Shown here one piece after another: positions 56,154-64,000 of a DNA stretch of 64,000 nt. The stretch is taken from assembly GCF_001730685.1 (NCBI RefSeq), contig NZ_MDJR01000004.1:1-64000 (forward strand), given 5' to 3'. The notes under the pieces are model-generated. The model was not told the DNA's origin. It saw only the letters and a program-made list of their open reading frames with translations, and made no database searches. Both the position numbers and the translations under genes were made by a program. Position 1 is the first letter of the stretch, and every line of letters starts with the position of its first letter. This stretch comes from Caloranaerobacter ferrireducens. GTDB lineage: Bacteria > Bacillota > Clostridia > Tissierellales > Thermohalobacteraceae.

Positions 56154-58342
56154 GGCAATACACTCCTTAGTTTATTTGTAACATCTTCTACCTTAATATC
56201 AATTGCCAATTTGCCGTTAACTTTTATTGATAATTTATCTTTTATAGTTTTTCCTAATACTGCAAATGGAATTTCGTATTGATTACATAATTCTTTTAAT
56301 TTGTCTACATTATTCACATCTAAAGATATCAATATTCTTGATTGACTTTCTGAGAATAAATATATATCTTCTCTAAAAGTTGTATTAACTGAAATTTCAG
56401 CTCCTAAATTACCCTTAGAGCAACATTCACATAATGCTAGTGCTAATCCTCCCTCACTCAAATCATGAGCTGACTTTATAAGTTTTTTATCTATAAGCTC
56501 AAGACATAAATCTTGTAATCTTTTTTCTAAATCTAAATCTATTTCTGGTACTTCACCTAATTCTAAACCATGAATTACCTTTAAATACTCACTTGCACCA
56601 ATTTCTTCCTTAGTTAAACCTAAAAGTACAACAATATCGCCTTCATCTTTAAAACCTATGGTCATAACTTTATCTAAATCCTCTATAAGCCCTACCATTC
56701 CTATTATTGGAGTTGGGTAAATAGCATTTTCTGGAGTTTCATTATAAAAACTTACATTACCACTTACAACTGGAGTATTAAACTTCTTGCAAGCTTCACT
56801 TATACCTAAAATGCTCTCTCTAAACTGCCAGAATCTATCTGGTTTCTCTGGATTTCCAAAATTAAGTCCATCAGTAACTGCTAAAGGTTTTCCACCAGTT
56901 ACAACAATATTTCTAGCCGCTTCAGCAACTGCAATCTGAGCACCTCTTCTAGGATTCAAATAACAATATCTACTATTACAATCTGTCGTAGCAGCTATAG
57001 CTTTATTCGTTCCATCAACTCTAATTACAGCTGCATCTGCTCCAGGAGTTACTACCGTATTAGTTCTTACCTGATAATCATATTGATTATAAACCCATTC
57101 TCTACTACATAAATTTGTAGAACTAAGCATTTTAAATAATACTTCATTTAAATCGTTTACTTCCTTTAGTTCATCTACCGAAAGAATTCTCTTTTTATCT
57201 ATATATTCTGGCTTTTTATATTCTCTGTAATATTTTGGTGCCTCATCGGCTAAAGATTTTGCAGGTACTCTACCAACAATTTCCCCATTTTCCATAATAG
57301 TTAACATTCCATCATCTGTAACTTTTCCTATAACAGCTGAATGAAGTCCCCATTTATCGAATATCTTTTTAACCTTTTCTTCTGCACCTTTTTTTATAAC
57401 AAGAAGCATTCTTTCTTGTGATTCTGATATCATTACTTCTACAGGCAGCATTCCTTCTTCTCTTCTAGGAACTAAAGATACATCTACAATCATTCCTGAA
57501 TTACCTCTAGAAGCCATTTCACTACATGCTGATGTTAATCCAGCAGCTCCTAAATCCTGTATGCCGACAACATAATCTGTATCTAAAAGTTCAAGACAAG
57601 CTTCTAATAACAGTTTTTCCATAAATGGGTCTCCGACTTGAACTGCAGACCTCTGCTCTGCTGTTTCTTCAGTCAATTCTACAGAAGCAAAACTCGCTCC
57701 TCCTATCCCATCTCTCCCAGTAGATGCTCCTACATACATAACTAAATTTCCAACACCTGCTGCAGTTCCTCTGTGAATTTTATCGTGCTCAATAACTCCG
57801 ATACACATAGCATTTACTAAAGGATTACCTTTGTATGATTTATTAAAATATACTTCTCCACCTACTGTTGGAATGCCGATACAGTTTCCATATCCTCCAA
57901 TTCCTGAAACTACTCCACTAAATAAATATCTCATCCAGTCATCATCTTCTATTTCTCCAAATCTTAGAGAATTTAGAAGTGCTATCGGTCTTGCTCCCAT
58001 TGCAAAAATATCTCTAATAATTCCTCCAACACCAGTTGCAGCTCCTTGATAAGGCTCTACTGCAGAAGGGTGATTGTGGCTTTCTATTTTCATTGCTACA
58101 GCCTTATTATCTCCTATATCAATAATTCCAGCATTTTCACCAGGCCCTTGAAGTACTCTTTCATTTGAAGTCAGAAAATGCTTAAAAAGTGCTCTTGAAT
58201 TCTTGTAACTGCAATGTTCAGACCACATAACGCCATACATATTTAACTCTAAATTATTAGGTTCTCTACCTAGAATTTCTAATATTTTATCATACTCTTC
58301 CTTAGTAAGTCCTACACTTTTCCAAGGCTTATTATTCATCAC
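56138..58342 (-). CDS. purL: Phosphoribosylformylglycinamidine synthase, small-type subunit
   Basis: 734 residues, the small PurL that works with PurS and Pur[135 protein letters not shown]. Start overlaps purQ by 4 bases (ATGA-type coupling). Confidence 0.97.
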   Translation of the reverse strand: MMNNKPWKSVGLTKEEYDKILEILGREPNNLELNMYGVMWSEHCSYKNSRALFKHFLTSNERVLQGPGENAGIIDIGDNKAVAMKIESHNHPSAVEPYQGAATGVGGIIRDIFAMGARPIALLNSLRFGEIEDDDWMRYLFSGVVSGIGGYGNCIGIPTVGGEVYFNKSYKGNPLVNAMCIGVIEHDKIHRGTAAGVGNLVMYVGASTGRDGIGGASFASVELTEETAEQRSAVQVGDPFMEKLLLEACLELLDTDYVVGIQDLGAAGLTSACSEMASRGNSGMIVDVSLVPRREEGMLPVEVMISESQERMLLVIKKGAEEKVKKIFDKWGLHSAVIGKVTDDGMLTIMENGEIVGRVPAKSLADEAPKYYREYKKPEYIDKKRILSVDELKEVNDLNEVLFKMLSSTNLCSREWVYNQYDYQVRTNTVVTPGADAAVIRVDGTNKAIAATTDCNSRYCYLNPRRGAQIAVAEAARNIVVTGGKPLAVTDGLNFGNPEKPDRFWQFRESILGISEACKKFNTPVVSGNVSFYNETPENAIYPTPIIGMVGLIEDLDKVMTIGFKDEGDIVVLLGLTKEEIGASEYLKVIHGLELGEVPEIDLDLEKRLQDLCLELIDKKLIKSAHDLSEGGLALALCECCSKGNLGAEISVNTTFREDIYLFSESQSRILISLDVNNVDKLKELCNQYEIPFAVLGKTIKDKLSIKVNGKLAIDIKVEDVTNKLRSVLPCIMG

Positions 58343-59043
58343 TTGAAATGTCCCCTCTCTAAATAATCTATCATGGATTTAAATAGAGCTAATCCGTCTT
58401 CATTTCCTAACAGTATTTCTGAAGCCCTCTCAGGATGAGGCATCATCCCCAATACATTACCTGCTTTATTGCATATTCCTGCAATACTATTTACAGAACC
58501 ATTCGGATTTGACTTATCATCTATCAAACCTTCTTTACTGCAATATCTAAAAACAATTTGATTGTTCTTTTCAAGTTCAGCTAGACCTTCTTCATCAATA
58601 AAATAATTACCTTCACCATGAGCTATAGGTATATTAATAACTTGACCTTCTTTATAATTTAAAGTAAAAGGTGTAGTATTGTTTTCAATTCTAATAGGAA
58701 CAGTTTTACATATAAACTTAAGATTATTGTTTCTTATAAGTGCTCCAGGAAGTAATCCTACCTCTGTTAATATCTGAAACCCATTACAAATTCCTATTAC
58801 TAATTTCCCTTTATTAGCATGTTTAACTACACTATCCATGATTTTAGAAAATCTCGCTATCGCTCCACATCTTAAATAATCGCCGTATGAAAAACCTCCT
58901 GGCAAAATTATCACATCATATTCTTCTATATTTTCTGTATCATGCCAAATATAATCTACATCCTTCTTAAGAACATTTGATAACACTTTATAACAGTCTA
59001 TATCACAATTAGAACCTGGGAAAACAACAACTCCAAATTTCAT
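58339..59043 (-). CDS. purQ: Phosphoribosylformylglycinamidine synthase glutaminase subunit
   Basis: 234 residues, class-I glutaminase: [39 protein letters not shown], catalytic Cys in [29 protein letters not shown] and [10 protein letters not shown]. Confidence 0.97.
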   Translation of the reverse strand: MKFGVVVFPGSNCDIDCYKVLSNVLKKDVDYIWHDTENIEEYDVIILPGGFSYGDYLRCGAIARFSKIMDSVVKHANKGKLVIGICNGFQILTEVGLLPGALIRNNNLKFICKTVPIRIENNTTPFTLNYKEGQVINIPIAHGEGNYFIDEEGLAELEKNNQIVFRYCSKEGLIDDKSNPNGSVNSIAGICNKAGNVLGMMPHPERASEILLGNEDGLALFKSMIDYLERGHFK

Positions 59044-59045
59044 TT

Positions 59046-59291
59046 TTAACCCTCCAGTATCTCAAAACTGTACTTTTCCATAACTGTATTAGCCAATAAT
59101 TTCTCACACATCTCTTTTATCTTGCTTTCAGCTTCTTCTCTTTTTATATCTTCAAGTTCAAGCTCAATTATCTTTCCTATTCTTACTTTGTCAACTTCTT
59201 TATAACCTAAAGAATTTAATGCTTCTTTAACTGCATTACCTTGAGGGTCTGAAATGCCTTTCTTTAAAGTTACATAAACTACTGCCTTCAT
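59046..59291 (-). CDS. purS: Phosphoribosylformylglycinamidine synthase subunit PurS
   Basis: 81 residues: [58 protein letters not shown]. Bridges PurL and PurQ. Overlaps the purC stop by one base. Confidence 0.95.
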   Translation of the reverse strand: MKAVVYVTLKKGISDPQGNAVKEALNSLGYKEVDKVRIGKIIELELEDIKREEAESKIKEMCEKLLANTVMEKYSFEILEG

Positions 59292-59998
59292 TATAAAACC
59301 TCCTCTACTCTCCTTAATACTTCTCTATAAGCGTCCTTTACCTTACCTAAATCTTTTCTAAACCTATCTTTATCCATTTTTTGATTTGTTTCTTTATCCC
59401 ATAATCTGCATGTATCTGGTGATATTTCATCAGCTAAGATAATTCTACCATCATATCTTCCAAACTCCAATTTAAAATCTATAAGTCTTAAACCAACCTT
59501 TTCGAAAAAATCCACTAATATCTCGTTTATTTTTAATGCCTTTTCCTTTATAGCTTCTAATTCTTCCTTATCTGCAAGTTTTAATGCTTGTATATGATAA
59601 TCATTAATTAATGGATCACCTAATTCATCATTTTTATAACAAAATTCAAGAACTGTAGTTTCTAACTGTGTTCCTTCTTTAAACCCAAGTCTTTTTGCTA
59701 AAGAACCTGCTGCAACATTTCTAACAATAACTTCTATTGGTACAATTTCTACAGCTTTAACAAGCATCTGTCTTTCGTCTATTAATCTAACAAAATGTGT
59801 TTCTATTCCAGCATTCTCTAATAATTTAAAAAGCATTGCTGACATTTTATTGTTTATAATACCTTTGTTTTCTATTATTCCTTTCTTTTCTCCGTTAAAT
59901 GCTGTTGCATCATCCTTGTATTCAATCAAATATACTTTTTCATCATCAGTTTTATAAACTCTTTTCGCCTTACCTTCATAAACAAATTCTTTTTTCAT
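59291..59998 (-). CDS. purC: SAICAR synthetase
   Basis: 235 residues: [103 protein letters not shown]. Condenses CAIR with aspartate. A TAGTT/GGAACAG-rich repeat spacer of ~200 bases separates it from purE. Confidence 0.97.
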   Translation of the reverse strand: MKKEFVYEGKAKRVYKTDDEKVYLIEYKDDATAFNGEKKGIIENKGIINNKMSAMLFKLLENAGIETHFVRLIDERQMLVKAVEIVPIEVIVRNVAAGSLAKRLGFKEGTQLETTVLEFCYKNDELGDPLINDYHIQALKLADKEELEAIKEKALKINEILVDFFEKVGLRLIDFKLEFGRYDGRIILADEISPDTCRLWDKETNQKMDKDRFRKDLGKVKDAYREVLRRVEEVL

Positions 59999-60009
59999 TC
60001 TAAACCCTC

Positions 60010-60225
60010 CTAATTTTTTTAATAAAATCAGTTGCCAGTTACCAGGGAACAGGGGACAGGATAATACTAGTTACCAGTTGCCAAGGAACAGTTGCCAGTC
60101 CCCTGTTCTCTGTTTTTAATTTTTTAATCCCTGTCCCTGTCATCTGTTCTCTGTTCTCCATTCACTATCAACTATTTACTAAATTCTACATTTTACATTT
60201 TCAATTTTACATTTCTATATTCCCA
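60010..60225. repeat. Heptad arrays between purE and purC
   Basis: CAGTTGCCAGTTACCAGGGA, ACAGGGGACAGGA, then CTGTTCT CTGTTTT, CTGTCCCTGTCAT CTGTTCT CTGTTCT CCATTCA, then TACATTTTACATTTTCAATT (AATGTAA class reversed) and CCAGTACC. The 7-base period is clear in most blocks. On the minus strand the purE C-terminal residues and stop are read from the array. Confidence 0.72.
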
Positions 60226-60704
60226 GTACCCAACACCTTCTTATCCTTCTCTTCGACAATTCTTTTCATTTCTTCTCTGTACTCTCTTAGCTTATCCTTT
60301 AATTCTGTATATTTTAGTGACAATATTTCAACTGCTAATAATCCTGCATTTTCTGCTCCATTAATAGCTACAGTTGCAACTGGTATACCTTTTGGCATCT
60401 GAACAATTGATAATAAAGAATCCATACCATCTAATGTTGATGATTTAATTGGTAAACCAATAACAGGTAAAATAGTTACTGCTGCTAAAACACCAGGAAG
60501 ATGAGCTGCTTTTCCTGCCGCTGCAATTATCAAGTCAAATCCATTGTTTTCTGCATTTTTTGCAAATTCTAAGGCTTTATACGGTGTTCTGTGAGCCGAT
60601 AATACTCTTACTTCCCTCTCTATCCCGAACCTATCTAATATTTCTAACGCTTTTGAAACTATTGGAAAGTCTGAGTCACTTCCCATTACCACAGCTACTT
60701 TCAT
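60207..60704 (-). CDS. purE: N5-carboxyaminoimidazole ribonucleotide mutase (class I PurE)
   Basis: 165 residues: [100 protein letters not shown]. No purK is present in the window. The last residues ([11 protein letters not shown]) are encoded by GGTACTGG and AAATGTAAAATTG heptad words. AAAAGGAGG precedes the ATG. Confidence 0.96.
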   Translation of the reverse strand: MKVAVVMGSDSDFPIVSKALEILDRFGIEREVRVLSAHRTPYKALEFAKNAENNGFDLIIAAAGKAAHLPGVLAAVTILPVIGLPIKSSTLDGMDSLLSIVQMPKGIPVATVAINGAENAGLLAVEILSLKYTELKDKLREYREEMKRIVEEKDKKVLGTGNIEM

Positions 60705-60719
60705 TTCAAAACCTCCTTT

Positions 60720-60851
60720 TAATTATCGTCATTCGCTATTCGTGATTCGTTTTTCGATATTCGATATCTCTGCAGCATATCATACCACCTGTAGCAGAGA
60801 ATTAGTTCTCCGCTACTAGTATACCCAGTACCTAGTACCCAGTACCAAGTC
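60720..60851 (-). promoter_or_regulatory. purE leader: heptad array plus two mutually exclusive stem-loops
   Basis: In the minus-strand RNA GTAGCGGAGA pairs with TCTCTGCTAC (60816-60791). The arm TCTCTGC can instead pair with a downstream GCAGAGA (60773-60767). No U-run follows either. TTCG-class heptads run to the ribosome site and GTACC-class heptads lie upstream. A TATACT at about 60816-60822 could be a -10 but lacks a good -35. Confidence 0.4.
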
Positions 60852-60896
60852 ATAAACATAAAAGTCCGAAATGATAATACTTTATTCCGGACTTTT
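60852..60896 (-). terminator. Hairpin after the permease gene, partial terminator
   Basis: Stem AAAAGTCCG/CGGACTTTT with a 19-base loop, followed on the minus strand by ATGTTTATG. The U-tract is weak, so read-through into purE is plausible. A second small hairpin, CACACT-AATG-AGTGTG, spans the permease stop. Confidence 0.6.
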
Positions 60897-60922
60897 ACTA
60901 CTAAGCTGACCCCTCACACTCA

Positions 60923-62248
60923 TTAGTGTGGCATTATAAACTTTAATACAAACAATATTCCTAAAATATACATTATAGGTGAAACTTGCTCTCCTTTACC
61001 TGTTAATAGTTTTAGTAAAATGTAAGAAATTATACCAAATACTATACCTTCAGCAATACTATAAGTTAATGGCATCATTATTATTGTCAAGAATGCTGGA
61101 ATTGCTTCTGTAAAATCTTCTAAATCTATTCTTTTAATTGGTGACATCATGAATAAACCAACCAATATTAAAGCTGGTGCAGTAGCAGCACTTGGAATCA
61201 TTATAAATAATGGTGAGAATAATAAGGCTATTGCAAACATACCTGCAGTTGTTAATGCTGTTAAGCCTGTTCTACCACCTTCAGCTACTCCTGATGCACT
61301 TTCTACATAAGTTGTAACAGTGCTTGTCCCTAAAATAGCTCCAACAGTAGTACCTACAGCATCTGCAAATAGAGCCTGTTTTGCTCTAGGTAGTTTACCT
61401 TCCTTATCAAGCATATCTGCCTTAGATGCAACTCCTACCAAAGTACCAACAGTATCAAACATATCAACAAATAAGAATGTAAATAAAACTATTAACATAT
61501 CTAAACTAAAAATATTTGAAAAATCAAATTTAAATGCTATAGGTGCTATTGAAGGAGGCATACTTATAAATTTCATTCCTTCAGGTAACTGTGTTACACC
61601 CATAGGTATACCTATTATCGTAGTAACAACAATACCTATTAATAATGCACCCTTTACATTTCTAGCTAATAAAATACCTGTAATTACTAAACCTATAAGT
61701 GCCAATAAAGGTGCTCCACTTGTTATATCCCCTAATTTAACTATTATTCCACCTAATTTATCGTTTCCAACATGAAACATACCAGTTTTAACAATTCCTG
61801 CATTAACTAGACCTATAAAAGCTATAAATAAACCAATTCCCACTGAAACAGCATGTTTTATATTTAATGGAATACAATTTATAATTGCTTCACGAATGTT
61901 TAAAAATGTTAATATAATAAATATAATTCCTTCTAAAAATACTGCTGTCAGTGCGAATTTCCATGAATATCCCATTCCTAAAACAACTGTATAAGCAAAG
62001 AATGCATTTAACCCCATACCTGGTGCTAAAGCAAAAGGATAATTTGCATATAAAGCCATTACTAATGTTGCAGCAATAGCTGATAAAGCGGTTGCAGTAA
62101 ATAATGCTCCAAAATCCATCCCAGTTGCAGATAAAGTCAATGGATTAACTATAAGTATGTAGGCCATTGTCATAAAAGTTGTTATACCTGCTGTAATCTC
62201 TGTTCTGATGTTTGTGTTGTTTTCTGTTAGTTTAAAGAACTTATCCAT
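60923..62248 (-). CDS. NCS2-family purine permease (PbuG/AzgA-like hypoxanthine/guanine uptake)
   Basis: 441 residues, about 12 membrane helices. TEITAGITTFMTMAYILIVN and PLTLSATGMDFGALFTAT at the start; ANYPFALAPGMGLNAFFAYT with the NCS2 half-helix region; FTFLFVDMFDTVGTLVGVAS; TSTVTTYVESASGVAEGGRT, the AzgA-type motif. Sequence type and the guanine riboswitch ahead both point to hypoxanthine/guanine or adenine uptake. AAGGAGGGG precedes the ATG. Confidence 0.92.
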   Translation of the reverse strand: MDKFFKLTENNTNIRTEITAGITTFMTMAYILIVNPLTLSATGMDFGALFTATALSAIAATLVMALYANYPFALAPGMGLNAFFAYTVVLGMGYSWKFALTAVFLEGIIFIILTFLNIREAIINCIPLNIKHAVSVGIGLFIAFIGLVNAGIVKTGMFHVGNDKLGGIIVKLGDITSGAPLLALIGLVITGILLARNVKGALLIGIVVTTIIGIPMGVTQLPEGMKFISMPPSIAPIAFKFDFSNIFSLDMLIVLFTFLFVDMFDTVGTLVGVASKADMLDKEGKLPRAKQALFADAVGTTVGAILGTSTVTTYVESASGVAEGGRTGLTALTTAGMFAIALLFSPLFIMIPSAATAPALILVGLFMMSPIKRIDLEDFTEAIPAFLTIIMMPLTYSIAEGIVFGIISYILLKLLTGKGEQVSPIMYILGILFVLKFIMPH

Positions 62249-62280
62249 TACTAGCCCCTCCTTAATTATTATTATTGCTT

Positions 62281-62343
62281 AAAAATAATTTAAGCCCAGT
62301 CAGGGTAGGTTTACGCTATAAGTGAAACCTACCCGACCGGGCT
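62281..62343 (-). terminator. Riboswitch expression platform: intrinsic terminator
   Basis: A long stem: AGCCCGGTCGGGTAGGTTT with its complement AAACCTACCCTGACTGGGCT (62343-62293), then TTAAATTATTTTT. The 5' arm overlaps the AAAAGCCCGG end of the PRPP aptamer, so ligand binding and terminator formation compete. Confidence 0.9.
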
Positions 62344-62446
62344 TTTGTCCCCTCGGTGTGATATTACACATAGTAATACCTGTACCGCTCGGACCAGACA
62401 AAAACATTACATAAAAGTAAGTTTTTCGGAACCCTAGGTACACTTT
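62335..62446 (-). ncRNA. PRPP riboswitch aptamer (ykkC subtype 2b)
   Basis: The minus-strand RNA carries the ykkC core in order: GTGTACCTAGGGTTCCG, TGGTCCGAGCGGTACAGG, ATCACACCGAGGGGACAAAA and GCCCGG. Placement directly after a guanine aptamer and before a purine gene operon is the known context of the PRPP-binding 2b subtype, as opposed to guanidine (subtype 1), ppGpp (2a) or nucleotide diphosphate (2c). Subtype assignment rests on context. Confidence 0.85.
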
Positions 62447-62518
62447 CACTCATAGTCAGGCAATTTACGGTTGCCTGGTAGAAACTCCCCAGCCATATTC
62501 CAGGGATTATATGAGTGG
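62447..62518 (-). ncRNA. Guanine-class purine riboswitch aptamer
   Basis: P1 CACTCATA/TATGAGTG; J1/2 TAATCCC; P2 CTGG...TATGGCTGGGG; J2/3 GTTTCTACC; P3 AGGCAA-CCGTAAA-TTGCCT; J3/1 GACTATGAG. The specificity base in J3/1 (complement of 62455) is C, which pairs with guanine or hypoxanthine rather than adenine. Confidence 0.95.
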
Positions 62519-62542
62519 TAAATATTTTATTTTCCTAAGCTA

Positions 62543-62571
62543 ATAATAACAAATTAAAATATATAAGTCAA
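62543..62571 (-). promoter_or_regulatory. Promoter of the riboswitch-controlled purine operon
   Basis: TTGACT (62566-62571), 17-bp spacer, TATTAT (62543-62548) on the minus strand, about 15 bases ahead of the guanine aptamer. Confidence 0.8.
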
Positions 62572-62633
62572 TACATTTTGCGAATATTAAATATAATTAA
62601 TAAAAATAAAGTTTGTTATAATACGAACATTTT

Positions 62634-64000
62634 TTATTCCCATTCGATGGTTCCAGGTGGTTTAGATGTTATATCGTATACTACTCTGTTTACATTTTCT
62701 ACATTATTAACTATCTTATTTGATATTTCCTCTAATACATCAAATGGTATTTTAGCCCAATCTGCTGTCATTCCATCTGTACTAGTTACCGCTCTTAACA
62801 CTATCAAATGACTATATGTTCTTTCATCTCCCATAACTCCTACACTTTTTACGTCTGGTAGAACAGCAAAGTACTGCCAAATCTTTTTATCAAGTCCATT
62901 TTTCTTAATCTCTTGCCTAAATATCCAATCAGCTTCACGAACTATTTCTAATTTTTCTTCAGTTATTTCTCCTAGAACTCTTATAGCCAATCCAGGTCCA
63001 GGGAAAGGTTGCCTATTTACTATTTCATCTGGAATGCAAAGCTTCCTTCCAACATCTCTCACTTCATCTTTAAATAATAATCTCAAAGGTTCTATTATTT
63101 CAAAATCGACATCTTCAGGAAGTCCACCTACATTGTGATGACTCTTTATAACAGAAGCTTTATCAGTTCCACTCTCTATAACATCTGGATATATTGTACC
63201 TTGAACGAGATAATCGACTTTCCCAAGCTTACTTTTCTCTTCTTCAAAAACTCTAATAAATTCCTCTCCTATTATCTTTCTTTTTTTCTCTGGATCTGTT
63301 ACCCCTTTAAGCTTATTTAAAAATCTATCCTTTGCATTAACTCTTATTAGATTCATATTGAATTTTTCTCTAAATATTTTCTCTACCTGATCCCCTTCAT
63401 CTTTTCTAAGCAAACCATGATCAACAAAAATACAAGTAAGATTATGTCCAATCGCTTTATGAACTAATACTGCTGCAACAGAAGAATCTACTCCTCCTGA
63501 CAATGCACATATAGCTTTTTTGTCTCCTATTTTCTCCTTTATTTCTCTAATAGATTGGCTGATAAAATCCTCCATAGTCCAATTAGGCTCACACTTACAA
63601 ATGTTATATATGAAATTTTTAATTATATCTCTACCTCTTTGAGTATGTTCTACTTCTGGATGAAACTGAACTGCAAAAATTTTATCTTCATTTTTCATTG
63701 CTGCAACAGGACAAGAATCTGTGCTTGCTATAACTTTAAAACCTTCAGGAAGTTTTTCAATAAAATCAGTATGACTCATCCAGCATGTTATACTTTCTTC
63801 TAAACCTTTAAATAAATCACCATTATCGATAATTTCTAATTTAGTCTTTCCATATTCTCTAGAATCAGCTTTACTCACTTCTCCACCAAAAACTTGTGCT
63901 ATCAACTGACCACCATAACAAATTCCTAAAATTGGTACATTTAAACCAAAAACTCCTTGCTTGCATTTTGGAGAATCTGATGCATAAACACTAGCAGGTC
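62634..64000 (-). CDS. guaA: GMP synthase (glutamine-hydrolysing), N-terminus beyond window
   Basis: About 455 codons are visible; the frame is open to the right edge ([12 protein letters not shown]...), so the start is outside. Glutaminase: catalytic Cys in [19 protein letters not shown] and [17 protein letters not shown]-pyrophosphatase: [68 protein letters not shown]-terminal dimer domain ends KPPGTIEWE. Converts XMP to GMP. No terminator is obvious after the stop. Confidence 0.96.
   Translation of the reverse strand, partial: PASVYASDSPKCKQGVFGLNVPILGICYGGQLIAQVFGGEVSKADSREYGKTKLEIIDNGDLFKGLEESITCWMSHTDFIEKLPEGFKVIASTDSCPVAAMKNEDKIFAVQFHPEVEHTQRGRDIIKNFIYNICKCEPNWTMEDFISQSIREIKEKIGDKKAICALSGGVDSSVAAVLVHKAIGHNLTCIFVDHGLLRKDEGDQVEKIFREKFNMNLIRVNAKDRFLNKLKGVTDPEKKRKIIGEEFIRVFEEEKSKLGKVDYLVQGTIYPDVIESGTDKASVIKSHHNVGGLPEDVDFEIIEPLRLLFKDEVRDVGRKLCIPDEIVNRQPFPGPGLAIRVLGEITEEKLEIVREADWIFRQEIKKNGLDKKIWQYFAVLPDVKSVGVMGDERTYSHLIVLRAVTSTDGMTADWAKIPFDVLEEISNKIVNNVENVNRVVYDITSKPPGTIEWE

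Noticed and set aside
60791-60816. ZTP or THF riboswitch in the purE leader
   Set aside because: The stem-loop lacks the conserved cores of either class; only a simple hairpin is seen.

Overview
The window reads as a low-GC Clostridia-type Firmicute chromosome. This rests on strong AGGAGG-type ribosome sites with frequent TTG/GTG starts, a gerM-rph-rdgB neighbourhood, pcrA-ligA-gatCAB, pdxST, PurS/PurQ/small-PurL and B. subtilis-type PurF, and an obligate-anaerobe style FAD/Fe-S/CCG oxidoreductase. Species cannot be fixed from the sequence. Almost all genes lie on the minus strand.

Layout: (1) 1-418, a tRNA cluster (Leu partial, Lys, His, Arg, Gly) behind a consensus promoter. (2) 449-5702, an amidase-gerM-rph-rdgB-phosphodiesterase run. 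(3) 6227-7805, a PurM/HypE-superfamily protein with a conserved unknown partner. (4) 8227-14210, an oligopeptide transporter (oppBCDF plus a separately promoted oppA). (5) 14776-22514, pcrA-ligA-gatCAB. (6) 22664-24120, pdxST. (7) 24356-26830, a soluble chemoreceptor fused to a family-5 peptide-binding domain. (8) 26875-40419, a sulfur-related neighbourhood: TVP38 membrane protein, tandem rhodanese and large CCG oxidoreductase, a divergent LysR regulator, then a long operon with a phosphotransferase, two glycosyltransferases, a YnjBCD-like ABC transporter, and a split YeeE/YedE thiosulfate-type transporter with a TusA-like protein between its halves. (9) 40665-42309, nucleoside hydrolase, YerC and a small unknown. 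(10) 42301-47874, a folate operon (pabA-pabB-pabC-nucleotidyltransferase-folE-folP-folB-folK). (11) proC. (12) 49938-62248, the purine operon (NCS2 permease-purE-C-S-Q-L-F-M-N-H-D) behind a tandem guanine plus PRPP riboswitch. (13) a partial guaA at the right edge.

The spacers hold three repeat systems. RepA (five copies) is a ~115-bp element of two adjacent hairpins. RepB (three copies) is a ~260-bp imperfect palindrome with two inner hairpins and an end lying beside a terminator-like stem-loop. Degenerate heptanucleotide arrays use several words (NNNTTCG/CGAANNN, GTACCNN, CTGTTCC, AATGTAA); many run from the stop codon of one gene to the ribosome site of the next, and supply the stop codon of several genes.

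The most notable items are the tandem riboswitch, the receptor-binding-protein fusion, the combined sulfur/glycosyltransferase operon, and the heptad and hairpin repeats.
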